This document shows, one piece after another, positions 26,068 through 34,286 of a stretch of DNA of 64,000 nucleotides. The notes beneath the pieces are model-generated. The model had not been told where the DNA came from and ran no database searches. It saw only the letters and a list, made by a program, of their open reading frames with translations. Position 1 is the first letter of the stretch; every line of letters starts with the position of its first letter. Made by a program: the position numbers and the translations under genes. This DNA is from Jannaschia sp. W003. Lineage in GTDB: Bacteria; Pseudomonadota; Alphaproteobacteria; Rhodobacterales; Rhodobacteraceae. The stretch spans positions 373,501 to 437,500 of the forward strand of contig NZ_CP083539.1 in the NCBI RefSeq assembly GCF_025144335.1. Reading direction: 5' to 3'.

Positions 26068-27372
26068 TCAGAAGACCGACGGGATGAACGTGACGATGCC
26101 GGGGAACGCGATAAGCAGGCCCAGCAGCACGATGTCGGCGACGAAGAACCACATCACGCCGCGGAACACGGTGGCGGCGGGCGCCGCGCGCCCCACGGTG
26201 GAGGAGAGCACGAAGACGTTGAGGCCGATGGGCGGGGTGATCATGCCCACCTCCAAGAGCTTTGCGACGAATACGCCGAACCAGATCACCTCGATGCCCG
26301 CGCTGGCCACCAGCGGCAGGAAGATCGGCAGGGTGATCAGCATTGCGCCGATCGGCTCCAAGAACATGCCAAGGATCAGGTAGACGGCCGCGATCATGAC
26401 CAGCAGCAGCACCGGACTGGTGCCGAGCTGGTCCACCGCCCCGGTGATCGCGTCGCCCACGCCCGAGAGCGTCAGGAAGCGCGTCAGCATGCTGGCACCG
26501 ATGGTGACGATAAAGAGGCTGCCGCAGGTGACGAGGGTCTCCACCACGGAGGTCTTGAAAGTGCGCCACGAGAGACTCCGCCGCGCTGCCGCCACGACCA
26601 GCGCCATCAGCGCGCCCACGGCGCCGGCCTGGGTGGCGGTGAACAGCCCGCCGAACAGCCCGCCGAGCACGGCGGCGATCAGCACGATCACCGGCAGGGC
26701 GCCGCCCAGGGCGGCGAACTTCTCGGCCCAGGTGACGCGCTCGGTGACGCGAGGCGCGAGCGAGGGGTCGAGGCCGACGCGCAGGAGGATCACGGCCACG
26801 TAGGCGGCCGCCGTGGCGACGCCTGCGCCGATGCCGCCGAGGAAAAGGTCGGTGATCGAGACCTGCGCGATCACACCGAACACGATGAGGAGGATCGAGG
26901 GCGGGATCAGCGCGCCCACGGTGCCCGCGGCGGCCACGGTGCCGCAAGCCAGGCTGGCGTCGTAGCGGTTGCGGAGCATCTCGGGGACCGCGACCTTGCC
27001 CATCGCCGCGGCGCAGGCGACGCTGGAGCCGGTCACGGCGGCGAAGCCCGAGCAGCCGAACACGGAGGCGATCGCCAGCCCGCCGGGCAGCCGCGCGAGC
27101 CACAGGCGGGCGGCGTCGAACAGGCCCCGCGTGAGGTCCGCGTTGTAGCAGACGTAGCCCATGAACACGAACATCGGCACCGACGACAGCGTCCAGTTCG
27201 AGATGAAGGTGTAGGGCACGACCTTTAGCATCCCCCACGACGCGCCGGTGCCGACGATGGCGACCAGCCCGGCGTAGGACACGAGGATCAGCGCGATCCC
27301 GATGTGCATGTTGGCGGCGATCAGGACGATCAGCCCCGCGATGCCGGCCACTCCGATCATCGCGTCAGACAT
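26068..27372 (-). CDS. dctM: TRAP transporter large permease subunit
   Basis: A 434-residue, about twelve-helix inner-membrane protein of the DctM family, the ion-coupled transport channel of TRAP systems. Recognisable segments include [58 protein letters not shown], and the C-terminal [15 protein letters not shown]. It overlaps dctQ by 8 bases. With DctP and DctQ it imports an organic acid using the sodium gradient. Its placement inside a CoA-ester degradation operon points to uptake of that pathway's substrate. Confidence 0.94.
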   Translation of the reverse strand: MSDAMIGVAGIAGLIVLIAANMHIGIALILVSYAGLVAIVGTGASWGMLKVVPYTFISNWTLSSVPMFVFMGYVCYNADLTRGLFDAARLWLARLPGGLAIASVFGCSGFAAVTGSSVACAAAMGKVAVPEMLRNRYDASLACGTVAAAGTVGALIPPSILLIVFGVIAQVSITDLFLGGIGAGVATAAAYVAVILLRVGLDPSLAPRVTERVTWAEKFAALGGALPVIVLIAAVLGGLFGGLFTATQAGAVGALMALVVAAARRSLSWRTFKTSVVETLVTCGSLFIVTIGASMLTRFLTLSGVGDAITGAVDQLGTSPVLLLVMIAAVYLILGMFLEPIGAMLITLPIFLPLVASAGIEVIWFGVFVAKLLEVGMITPPIGLNVFVLSSTVGRAAPAATVFRGVMWFFVADIVLLGLLIAFPGIVTFIPSVF

Positions 27373-27934
27373 GCTCCACCTCCGGGGCGTCGCCGTCAGC
27401 GGCGGCGGGCGCGAGGGCGTCCTCGCCCGTGGCGAGGCGCAGCGCGACCTTGAGGGCGAGCAGCAGCGCCATCGCGCCGAAGCCCGCGGGCAGCATGAAG
27501 AAGGTGGGCCAGACCGGGATCTTGAGGCCCTGCTCCACCACGAAGGCGCCCAGCGCGAGCTTGGCGAGGGCCTGCTCGAGGGACTGCCACAGCAGCATCG
27601 CGTAGGCCGCCGCCATCAGCGCGAGCACGAAGGTTTCCAACCCGAACCGCGCGCGGGGCGGCATGAGGTCGGTGAGGAGGCTGACGCCGATGTGGGCGCC
27701 CCGCCGCTCGGCGGCCAAGATCGGCAGGAAGGCCACCGCGATCATGTAGACGTTGGTGACCATCGCCGAGGTGATCGGGACGGGGCGGTTGAGGAGGAGG
27801 CTCGACAGGATGTCGAGGCTGATGTGCAGCATCATCGCCACCAGCCCCACAGCGGCGACCGCCAGAAGGGCCCGGTCCAACGCCCGGACGAGCCTCCGCG
27901 CGACGGCGGTGATCCGATCGGAGGCGCTGGACAC
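27365..27934 (-). CDS. dctQ: TRAP transporter small permease subunit
   Basis: A 189-residue four-helix membrane protein of the DctQ family. The first helix is LLAVAAVGLVAMMLHISLDI, followed by NRPVPITSAMVTNVYMIAV, GAHIGVSLLTDLMPPRARF and a final hydrophobic segment FFMLPAGFGAMALLLAL. It associates with DctM at the inner membrane. GTG at 27934 is the only sensible start, since the ATG further upstream runs directly into a stop. It sits 11 bases after dctP and overlaps dctM by 8 bases. Confidence 0.88.
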   Translation of the reverse strand: MSSASDRITAVARRLVRALDRALLAVAAVGLVAMMLHISLDILSSLLLNRPVPITSAMVTNVYMIAVAFLPILAAERRGAHIGVSLLTDLMPPRARFGLETFVLALMAAAYAMLLWQSLEQALAKLALGAFVVEQGLKIPVWPTFFMLPAGFGAMALLLALKVALRLATGEDALAPAAADGDAPEVEHV

Positions 27935-27945
27935 GGGCCCGACCC

Positions 27946-29091
27946 TCACATGCCGTAGGTGGCGGGATCGAGCTTCGAGAAGATCTCGGCCCGGTACACC
28001 TCGGCGATCTCCTCGGGCGTCCACTCGCGGTCGAGCGGCAGCAGCCCCTCGTACTTCGCGACCAGCTCGCGGAAGCGCGCGATCTTGCTCTCGGCGTCCT
28101 TCAGCCCGTGGGTGTCGGTGGCGATGGCGACGATGTTGGCGAGGTCGGCCTCGATGGCCGCATCGGACTTCGCCAGCATCTCCGGCGAAGCCTCGTGCAG
28201 CGCGATGCCCTGCTCCTCGGCCATGGCCAGGTTCTCGGCCACGTCGCTGGCGAACTTCCAAGTGGTCGCGGCGTTGCCGAGCGCGGCGGCGTCCATGTAG
28301 GCGCGCCGCTCCTCGTCGGTGAGCGAGCGCCAGAAGTCGCGGTTCACGCTCATCACGTCGAGCCCGTGCACGGTGCCGCCGGGCATGTTCACGGTGACGT
28401 CCGTGGCCACGTCGATCAGGCGGATCGAGGTCAGCTCCGAGGGCGCGTTGAAGGCGCCGTCGATGGTGCCCTGGCTGACGGCCTCGAAGATCTCGTTGCC
28501 CGGCAGGCTGACGCCCACGGCGCCCATCGCCTCGGCCCAGCGGCTCCAGGCGCCCGAGGCGGCGCGGATCTTCTTGCCCGCCAGCTCCTCCTCGGTGGTC
28601 ATGGGCGCGGTGCCGATGATCGCGTAGGCGCCCGTGGAGGCGTTGCCCAGCGGCACTTGGTTGTTGGCCATCCGCTCGGCGACGCAGGCCTCGCAGGTGA
28701 GGATGTACTCGCTCATGGCGCCGGCCATGGCGTAGGGGTTCTGGCCCAGCATCGCCATCTCGATGGGCAGCATCGCCTCGGGCAACTCCGAGGGGAAGTA
28801 GTTCAGCACGAGGTAGCCGCCGTCCACGATGCCGTCGCGGATGCCGCCGAAGGTCTGCACGAGGTCGAGCAGCGAGGGCGGGAACACCTTGACCTCGAGC
28901 TCGCCGCCGGTGCGCTCGGCCAGATCGGCGGCGAAGGCGTCGACGCCGTAGTGCGCGCCCGAGCCGGGCGGCACGCCGACCACGATCTTCACCTCGCGCG
29001 CCTCGGCGGCGGTGGTGGTGGCGGCGGTGGCGGCGAGGACGGCGAGGCCCAGCGCCGCGCCCGTGCCGCGAAGGTATGCGTTCAGTCTCAT
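27946..29091 (-). CDS. dctP: TRAP transporter substrate-binding protein
   Basis: A 381-residue periplasmic binding protein with a signal peptide of about 31 residues ending near TTTAAEAREV. The mature region shows DctP features: GVPPGSGAHYGVDAFAADLA, LAGKKIRAASGAW (the KIR segment that holds the carboxylate-binding Arg), FEAVSQGTIDGAFN and MSVNRDFWRSLTDEERRAYM. The conserved Arg suggests a carboxylate ligand. Two cysteines (ILTCEACVAE) could form a disulfide. It is the first of the dctPQM trio, 73 bases after the enoyl-CoA hydratase gene. Confidence 0.93.
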   Translation of the reverse strand: MRLNAYLRGTGAALGLAVLAATAATTTAAEAREVKIVVGVPPGSGAHYGVDAFAADLAERTGGELEVKVFPPSLLDLVQTFGGIRDGIVDGGYLVLNYFPSELPEAMLPIEMAMLGQNPYAMAGAMSEYILTCEACVAERMANNQVPLGNASTGAYAIIGTAPMTTEEELAGKKIRAASGAWSRWAEAMGAVGVSLPGNEIFEAVSQGTIDGAFNAPSELTSIRLIDVATDVTVNMPGGTVHGLDVMSVNRDFWRSLTDEERRAYMDAAALGNAATTWKFASDVAENLAMAEEQGIALHEASPEMLAKSDAAIEADLANIVAIATDTHGLKDAESKIARFRELVAKYEGLLPLDREWTPEEIAEVYRAEIFSKLDPATYGM

Positions 29092-29164
29092 GGGTTGGTC
29101 TCCTCCCTGATGCGGCCGCCGTGATGGCGGGCCGGTCGTGCTCCCTTCGCCGCGGGGGCGGGCG

Positions 29165-29929
29165 TCACGTGCCCGTCCACCGCGGCGATCTCTTCTCGGC
29201 GAAGGCGCGGGCGCCCTCGCGCGCGTCCCCCGAGGCGATGACGCGCTCGAGGATCCCGTTCTGGCGCGGCCACAACTCGCCTTCCGGCCAGCGGCCCGCC
29301 TCCGCCACGATCCGCTTCGTGGCCGCCAAGGACAGCGGCGCGCCCTCGGCGACCTCGGCGGCCAGCGCGCGGGCGGCGTCCAGCGCCCCGCCCGGCGCCA
29401 CGAGGCGGTTCACCAGCCCCCAGCGCTCGGCTTCGGCGGCCGGGATCGTGCGCCCGGTCAGCGCGCACTCCATGGCCACCGCGCGGGGCATCCGCTCGGG
29501 TAGGCGCACGAGGCCGCCCGATCCGGCAATCAGCCCGCGCCGCACCTCGGGCAGGCCGAAGCTCGCCGTCTCGGAGGCCACGATCATGTCGCAGGCCAGC
29601 GCGATCTCGAAGCCGCCCGCGAGCGCGTAGCCCTCCACGGCGGCGATCAGCGGCTTGGCGGGGGGCGACTGCGTCAGCCCGGCGAGGCCGCGTCCCGGCA
29701 GCTCCACCCGCTCGCCGGCGGCGAAGGCGTGGAGGTCCATGCCGGCCGAGAAGTGCCCGCCCGCGCCGGCCAGGATCGCGACCGAGAGGTCCCCATCGGC
29801 GTCGAGCGTGTCGAGCGCGGCGGCCACCGCCTCGGAGGTCTCGCGGTCGATGGCGTTGCGCCGCTCGGGGCGGTTCAGGGTGACCACGAGGATCGCTCCC
29901 TCGCGCTCCACGAGGACCTTCGCGCTCAT
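29165..29929 (-). CDS. Enoyl-CoA hydratase/isomerase family protein
   Basis: A 254-residue crotonase-fold enzyme. The oxyanion-hole segments are HFSAGMDLHAFAAGE and GYALAGGFEIALACDMIVA. The position of the first catalytic Glu holds GLIAGSGGLVRLP, where classical hydratases have a Glu, and the second appears in PEVRRGLIAG. The pattern therefore fits a crotonase-family member whose exact reaction (hydratase, isomerase or hydrolase) is open. ATG at 29929 overlaps the upstream gene stop by ATGA. In the operon it would act between the acyl-CoA dehydrogenase and hydroxyacyl-CoA dehydrogenase. Confidence 0.9.
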   Translation of the reverse strand: MSAKVLVEREGAILVVTLNRPERRNAIDRETSEAVAAALDTLDADGDLSVAILAGAGGHFSAGMDLHAFAAGERVELPGRGLAGLTQSPPAKPLIAAVEGYALAGGFEIALACDMIVASETASFGLPEVRRGLIAGSGGLVRLPERMPRAVAMECALTGRTIPAAEAERWGLVNRLVAPGGALDAARALAAEVAEGAPLSLAATKRIVAEAGRWPEGELWPRQNGILERVIASGDAREGARAFAEKRSPRWTGT

Positions 29930-30696
29930 GCCGCGGCCCTCAGGCGGGACCACAGGCCCATGCGGTCGCGGATCACCCGGCCCCCGACCACCTCTCCGTC
30001 CCGCACCCGCACGAGGCCGTTCACGTCCAGCGTCGCGATCGCGGGGCCGCTCGCGGGGGCGGGCAGGCCGCCGCGGAAGATGCCGCGCTGGCGGACCGAG
30101 AAGGCGACGCGGTCGCCCGCCGAGACGAGCTCGACCACCTCGGTGCCGGCCACGTCGAAGGCGAGCGGCTCGCCGGTGACGTGCTCGTCGTCGCAGACCA
30201 CCGCGCCGGGGCGCGGCCAGCCGACGCCCACCCACTGGAGCACGGCCCGCTCGGCGGCCTCGTCGCGCGGGGCCGGCTCGACGTCCCAGGGCGCCACGGC
30301 AGGCCGGTCCACGGGGTCGACCGTGCCGGCCTTCAGCTGGCGGCGGCGGGTCATGTAGTCCTCCTGCGCCACGCAGCCCGAGAGGGCCGTGCCATCGCCG
30401 CGCCAGATGCCGACCCCGGACCACGCGGCGGCGCGGCCCTCGGTGGCGCCGTGCTCGCTGAACCACGCCGCGGCCCAGCCATCGCCGGCCAACGTCTCGT
30501 GCACGGTCATGCCGAGGCCGGGATAGGCCCGCATCTGCGCGTCCACCGCCGGCAGCCATGCCTCGTCGCGCCCCGCGAAGGTGACGTCGCCGATCCGCAG
30601 CGCGTAGTCCGGCGCGCAGATCGCGCGGGCCACGGCGGCGTCGTGGCCGTTGAAGTAGCCGACCACCCAGCGGCGCACGAGGGCAAGCACGCTCAC
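29926..30696 (-). CDS. Tandem SnoaL/NTF2-like protein
   Basis: A 256-residue protein made of two NTF2-like (SnoaL-type) halves. The first, residues 1-120, has VGYFNGHDAAVARAICAPDY and GWAAAWFSEHGATEG; the second, about 135-256, ends with DVNGLVRVRDGEVVGGRVIR, the usual SnoaL_2 finish. The fold provides small-molecule pockets used by ester cyclases, isomerases and dehydratases. GTG at 30696 overlaps the ligase stop by four bases, and its own stop overlaps the hydratase start, so it is a coupled member of the CoA pathway. A substrate-specific isomerase or cyclase role is inference. Confidence 0.75.
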   Translation of the reverse strand: MSVLALVRRWVVGYFNGHDAAVARAICAPDYALRIGDVTFAGRDEAWLPAVDAQMRAYPGLGMTVHETLAGDGWAAAWFSEHGATEGRAAAWSGVGIWRGDGTALSGCVAQEDYMTRRRQLKAGTVDPVDRPAVAPWDVEPAPRDEAAERAVLQWVGVGWPRPGAVVCDDEHVTGEPLAFDVAGTEVVELVSAGDRVAFSVRQRGIFRGGLPAPASGPAIATLDVNGLVRVRDGEVVGGRVIRDRMGLWSRLRAAA

Positions 30697-32222
30697 CGGG
30701 AGGCCCCGTGGGCGCGGCGCAGCTCGTGCTTGAGCACCTTGCCGGAGGCGTTGCGCGGCAGGCTCTCGGCGAACACCACCCAGGAGGGGCACTTGTAGCG
30801 CGCGAGCGAGGCGCGCACGTGGTCCAGCAGCTCGGCCTCGGTGGGCGCGGTGCCGGGCTTCGGGACGACGACCGCCAGCGGGGTCTCGCCCCAGCGCGGG
30901 TGCGGCACGCCGATTACGCCCACCTGGGCCACGGCGGCGTGCCCGTTCAGCACGTTCTCGATCTCGGCCGGGTAGATGTTCTCGCCGCCAGAGATGATCA
31001 TGTCCTTGTAGCGGTCGAACAGGAAAACGTGGCCCGCCTCGTCCAGGAAGGCCGCGTCGCCGGTGCGGAACCAGCCGTCCTCCACCAGCACCTCGGCGGT
31101 GGCCTCGGGGTTGCGCCAGTAGCCCCGCATCAGCATCGGCGTCCGCAGCCAAATCTCGCCCACCTCGCCCGCGGGCCGGTCGCGGCCCGTCGCCGGGTCG
31201 ACCACGCGCAGCTCGACCCAGGGCAGGGCCGTGCCGCAGGACTTCAGGAGCGGCGCGAGGGGGCCGTCCGGGTCGTGCTCCTCGGGGCCGAGGCAGACCA
31301 CGGTGCCGGAGGCCTCGGTCATGCCGTAGGCGTGCATGAAGCGGCAGCCCAGCGCGGTCATGGCGCGGCGCAGGAGCACGTCGCCCATGGGGGCGGCGCC
31401 GTACATCAGGAGCTCCATGCTCCCCATGTCGACCTCCGCGGCCTCGGGCGCGCCCAGCAGCGCCTGCACCACGGCGGGCACCATGAAGGTGTGCGTCACC
31501 CGGTGGCGCGCGATCCGCTCGACGATGGCGCCCACGTCCACGTCGGCCATCAGCACGGTGTGCCCGCCCGCCAGCATCGTGCTGGAGCCGTAGCCGCAGC
31601 CGCCGATGTGGAAGAGCGGCATCGCCACGAGGTTCACGCTGCCGGGCCCCATGCCCCAGGCGTCCGCGAGGGCGCGGGTGTAGCCCAGGCCCTCGTGCGT
31701 CAGCATCACGCCCTTGGGGCGCCCGGTGGTGCCCGAGGTGTAGAGGATCAGCGCCACTTCGTCCGGAGCCGCCGCGTGCCCCGGATCGGCGTCGCCGGCC
31801 GCCTCGCACATGGCGTCGAACTCGGGCCCCAGCCGCACCGCCTCCGCGTCCCCGGGCAGGAGCGTGGCGCCGGTGTCGTCTGCCAGGACCAGCGCCGGTT
31901 CGGCGTCGGCCAGGATCTCGGCGATCTCGCGCGGGGCGAGGCGCCAGTTGAGGCAGACCAGCGTGGCGCCGATCTTGTTGGCGCCGTGGATCAGCGCGAA
32001 GTACTCGGCCCGGTTGCGCGCGAGGATCGCCACCCGGTCGCCGGCGCCCACGCCGCGCGCCCGCAGGGCGTTGGCCGCGCGCGAGCTCGCGGCGTCGAGC
32101 TCCGCGAAGGTCCAGGTGCGCGCCCCGAAGGTCAGCGCCGGGGCGTCGGGGCGGCTGCGCGCATGGGCGCGCACGACGTCCGCGAAGCTCCCTGCCGCCG
32201 GGTTCCGCACCGCGCGCCCCAT
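30693..32222 (-). CDS. AMP-dependent acyl-CoA synthetase/ligase
   Basis: A 509-residue ANL-superfamily ligase that activates a carboxylic acid to acyl-AMP and then acyl-CoA. The P-loop is LILYTSGTTGRPKGVML, the A5-type motif is HAYGMTEASG, the adenosine-binding motif is WFRTGDAAFLDEAGH, and the C-terminal catalytic Lys is in LPRNASGKVLKHEL. ATG at 32222 (MGRAVRNPAAG) was preferred to a longer upstream extension because it follows the dehydrogenase stop by one base. It is likely to activate the hydroxy or dicarboxylic acid produced by ring opening in this cluster. Confidence 0.93.
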   Translation of the reverse strand: MGRAVRNPAAGSFADVVRAHARSRPDAPALTFGARTWTFAELDAASSRAANALRARGVGAGDRVAILARNRAEYFALIHGANKIGATLVCLNWRLAPREIAEILADAEPALVLADDTGATLLPGDAEAVRLGPEFDAMCEAAGDADPGHAAAPDEVALILYTSGTTGRPKGVMLTHEGLGYTRALADAWGMGPGSVNLVAMPLFHIGGCGYGSSTMLAGGHTVLMADVDVGAIVERIARHRVTHTFMVPAVVQALLGAPEAAEVDMGSMELLMYGAAPMGDVLLRRAMTALGCRFMHAYGMTEASGTVVCLGPEEHDPDGPLAPLLKSCGTALPWVELRVVDPATGRDRPAGEVGEIWLRTPMLMRGYWRNPEATAEVLVEDGWFRTGDAAFLDEAGHVFLFDRYKDMIISGGENIYPAEIENVLNGHAAVAQVGVIGVPHPRWGETPLAVVVPKPGTAPTEAELLDHVRASLARYKCPSWVVFAESLPRNASGKVLKHELRRAHGASR

Positions 32223-32223
32223 C

Positions 32224-33399
32224 TCAGTAGCTCTTGGGCAGGCCCAGCGAGTGCTGGGCGAAGAAGTTGAGTACCATCTCCCGGCTGACCGGCGCGGTCT
32301 TGTGGAGGCGGGCGATGAACCACAGGTCGGCCAGCCCATATTCCAGCGCCATGCCGTTGCCGCCGTGGACCTGGATCGCCTGGTCGAGCGCCACGAGCGA
32401 GGCGTCGGCGGAGGCGAACTTGGCCATGTTCGACGCCTCGCCCGCCTCGCCCGAGCTCTCGTCGTAGAGCTGCGCCGCGCGCGCCGTCATGAGTCGCGCC
32501 TGCTGCACGCCCACGTAGGCGGCGGCCAGCGGGTGCGAGACGCCCTGGTGCGCGCCGATGGGCGTGCCCCAGACCTTGCGCTCGCCGGCTTGGCGCGCGC
32601 CCTGCTCGATGGCGTAGCGGGCGATGCCGTTGTTGATGGCCGCCGCGCAGATGCGCTCGGGGTTGAGGCCCGAGAACAGGTGCTTGAGCCCCTCGCCTTC
32701 CGTCCCCACCAGAGCCTCGCGCGGGATCTGGACGTTGTCGAAGTAGAGCATGAAGCTCGTCTCGGGCACGTGGAGCGCGGTCTCGATCGGGGTCTTGCTG
32801 ATGCCCTCCGCGTCCGTCGGCACCAGGAACAGCGACAGGCGCCCGCGTCCCCGCGCGTCCGGCTCCTCGCCGCGCGCCACCACCATGATCGCGTCCACCT
32901 CGTCCACCGCCGATGTCCAGTACTTGGCCCCGTTCAGCACCCAGCCGTCGCCGTCGGGACGCGCGACCGTGGAGACGTTGTGGGTGTTCGAGCCGGCATC
33001 GGGCTCGGTGATCGCGAAGGCGAGGCGCTTCTTGCCGGACGCCAGACCCGGCAGCCACGCGTCCTTCATCGCCTGGCTGGCGTGCCCCTGGATGATCGGC
33101 GCGCAGATCGAGCCGATCACGAGGCTCAGGATCGGGCAGCCCTGGGCGGCGACCTCCTCGACGATGACGTTGTAGTCGGCCATGCCGCCGCCGCCGCCGC
33201 CATACGCCTCGTCCACGTGGACGCCGATGAAGCCGGCCTCGCCCAGCGCGTCCCACAGCTCGACCGGCTTGGCCTTCCGGCGCACGACGTCCTGGAAGTA
33301 CCGGCGCCCGAAGCCGCCGGCGAGCTTGCCGACGCTGTCGCGGAGCATCGCGTGGTGCTCGGCCGTGTCGACGAGGGTGGAGTTGAAGACCTGTGCCAT
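32224..33399 (-). CDS. Acyl-CoA dehydrogenase
   Basis: A 391-residue FAD enzyme that introduces a 2,3-double bond into an acyl-CoA. Family signatures are AFAITEPDAGSNTHNVST in the middle domain and QAIQVHGGNGMALEYGLADL in the C-terminal domain, with FIARLHKTAPVSREMVLNFF at the end. The N-terminal region has AGFIGVHVDEAYGGGGGGMA. Length is standard. It lies between the ligase and hydroxyacyl-CoA dehydrogenase genes with gaps of 1 and 8 bases. The usual C-terminal YEGT sequence is absent, so the position of its catalytic base needs an alignment. Confidence 0.93.
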   Translation of the reverse strand: MAQVFNSTLVDTAEHHAMLRDSVGKLAGGFGRRYFQDVVRRKAKPVELWDALGEAGFIGVHVDEAYGGGGGGMADYNVIVEEVAAQGCPILSLVIGSICAPIIQGHASQAMKDAWLPGLASGKKRLAFAITEPDAGSNTHNVSTVARPDGDGWVLNGAKYWTSAVDEVDAIMVVARGEEPDARGRGRLSLFLVPTDAEGISKTPIETALHVPETSFMLYFDNVQIPREALVGTEGEGLKHLFSGLNPERICAAAINNGIARYAIEQGARQAGERKVWGTPIGAHQGVSHPLAAAYVGVQQARLMTARAAQLYDESSGEAGEASNMAKFASADASLVALDQAIQVHGGNGMALEYGLADLWFIARLHKTAPVSREMVLNFFAQHSLGLPKSY

Positions 33400-33407
33400 T
33401 CGGATGC

Positions 33408-34286
33408 CTAGCCTGCCTGCATGGGGGCCGCGCCTTGCGGCCAGTCGTAGAAGCCCCGGCCCGACTTGGCGCCGAGATCGCCGCGCGCGACCATCTCCTC
33501 CAGGAGGCGGGGCGGCGCGAAGTGCGCGCCCAGCGTGCCGGCGAGCTGGCGCGCGATGTCGAGGCGCACGTCGAGGCCCACCATGTCGCTCAGGCGCAAG
33601 GGGCCGACCGGGTGGCGGTAGGCCGCCGTGACGGCGCGGTCGATGTCCTCGGGCGAGGCGACGCCGGCCTCGACCATGCGGATCGCCTCCAGCGCCTGCA
33701 CGAGGTCGAGGCGGCTGGTGGCGAAGCCGGGGCTGTCGGCCACCACGGCGGTGCCCTTACCGATCGCTTCGGCGAAGGCGCAGGCGTCCGCCACCGCGCC
33801 CGCGTCGGTGCGCGGCCCGCGCACGATCTCCACCAGCTTCAGCGACCAGACCGGGTTGAAGAAGTGCATGCCCAGGAAGCGCGAGGGGTCCGCTACCGCA
33901 CTTGCGAGGTCGTCGATCGACATCGCGGAGGTGTTCGTCGCGATCAGCCGCGGCGCGCGGGCGGCGATGCGGGCCAGCACCTCCATCTTGAGGGCGCGGC
34001 GCTCGGGGACGGTCTCGACGACGAGGTCCAGCGCCTCGGGGAGGTCGGCGGCATCGCCGTGCACCGCGATCCGGGCGAGGCGGGCGTCGGACTCGTCCCG
34101 CTCGACCTTGCCCCGCGCCACGGCGCCGTCCGCCGCCTCGCGCAGCGCGCCGCGCGCCCGCTCCACGCCGGCGGCGTCCGGCTCGACCAGGTGGACCGCG
34201 AAGCCCGCCATGGCGAACACGTAGACGATGCCCGTGCCCATCGTCCCGGCGCCCACGACGCCCACATGGCCCCGCGCGTCAGCCAT
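33408..34286 (-). CDS. 3-hydroxyacyl-CoA dehydrogenase family protein
   Basis: A 292-residue NAD-dependent dehydrogenase of the 3-hydroxybutyryl-CoA dehydrogenase type. The NAD site is VGVVGAGTMGTGIVYVFAMA at the N-terminus. The catalytic His is in RFLGMHFFNPVWSLKLVEIV, followed by GKGTAVVADSPGFATSRL and the C-terminal helical domain (YRHPVGPLRLSDMVGLDVRL). ATG at 34286 overlaps the monooxygenase end by 8 bases. It provides the second oxidation of the beta-oxidation set in this operon. Confidence 0.94.
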   Translation of the reverse strand: MADARGHVGVVGAGTMGTGIVYVFAMAGFAVHLVEPDAAGVERARGALREAADGAVARGKVERDESDARLARIAVHGDAADLPEALDLVVETVPERRALKMEVLARIAARAPRLIATNTSAMSIDDLASAVADPSRFLGMHFFNPVWSLKLVEIVRGPRTDAGAVADACAFAEAIGKGTAVVADSPGFATSRLDLVQALEAIRMVEAGVASPEDIDRAVTAAYRHPVGPLRLSDMVGLDVRLDIARQLAGTLGAHFAPPRLLEEMVARGDLGAKSGRGFYDWPQGAAPMQAG

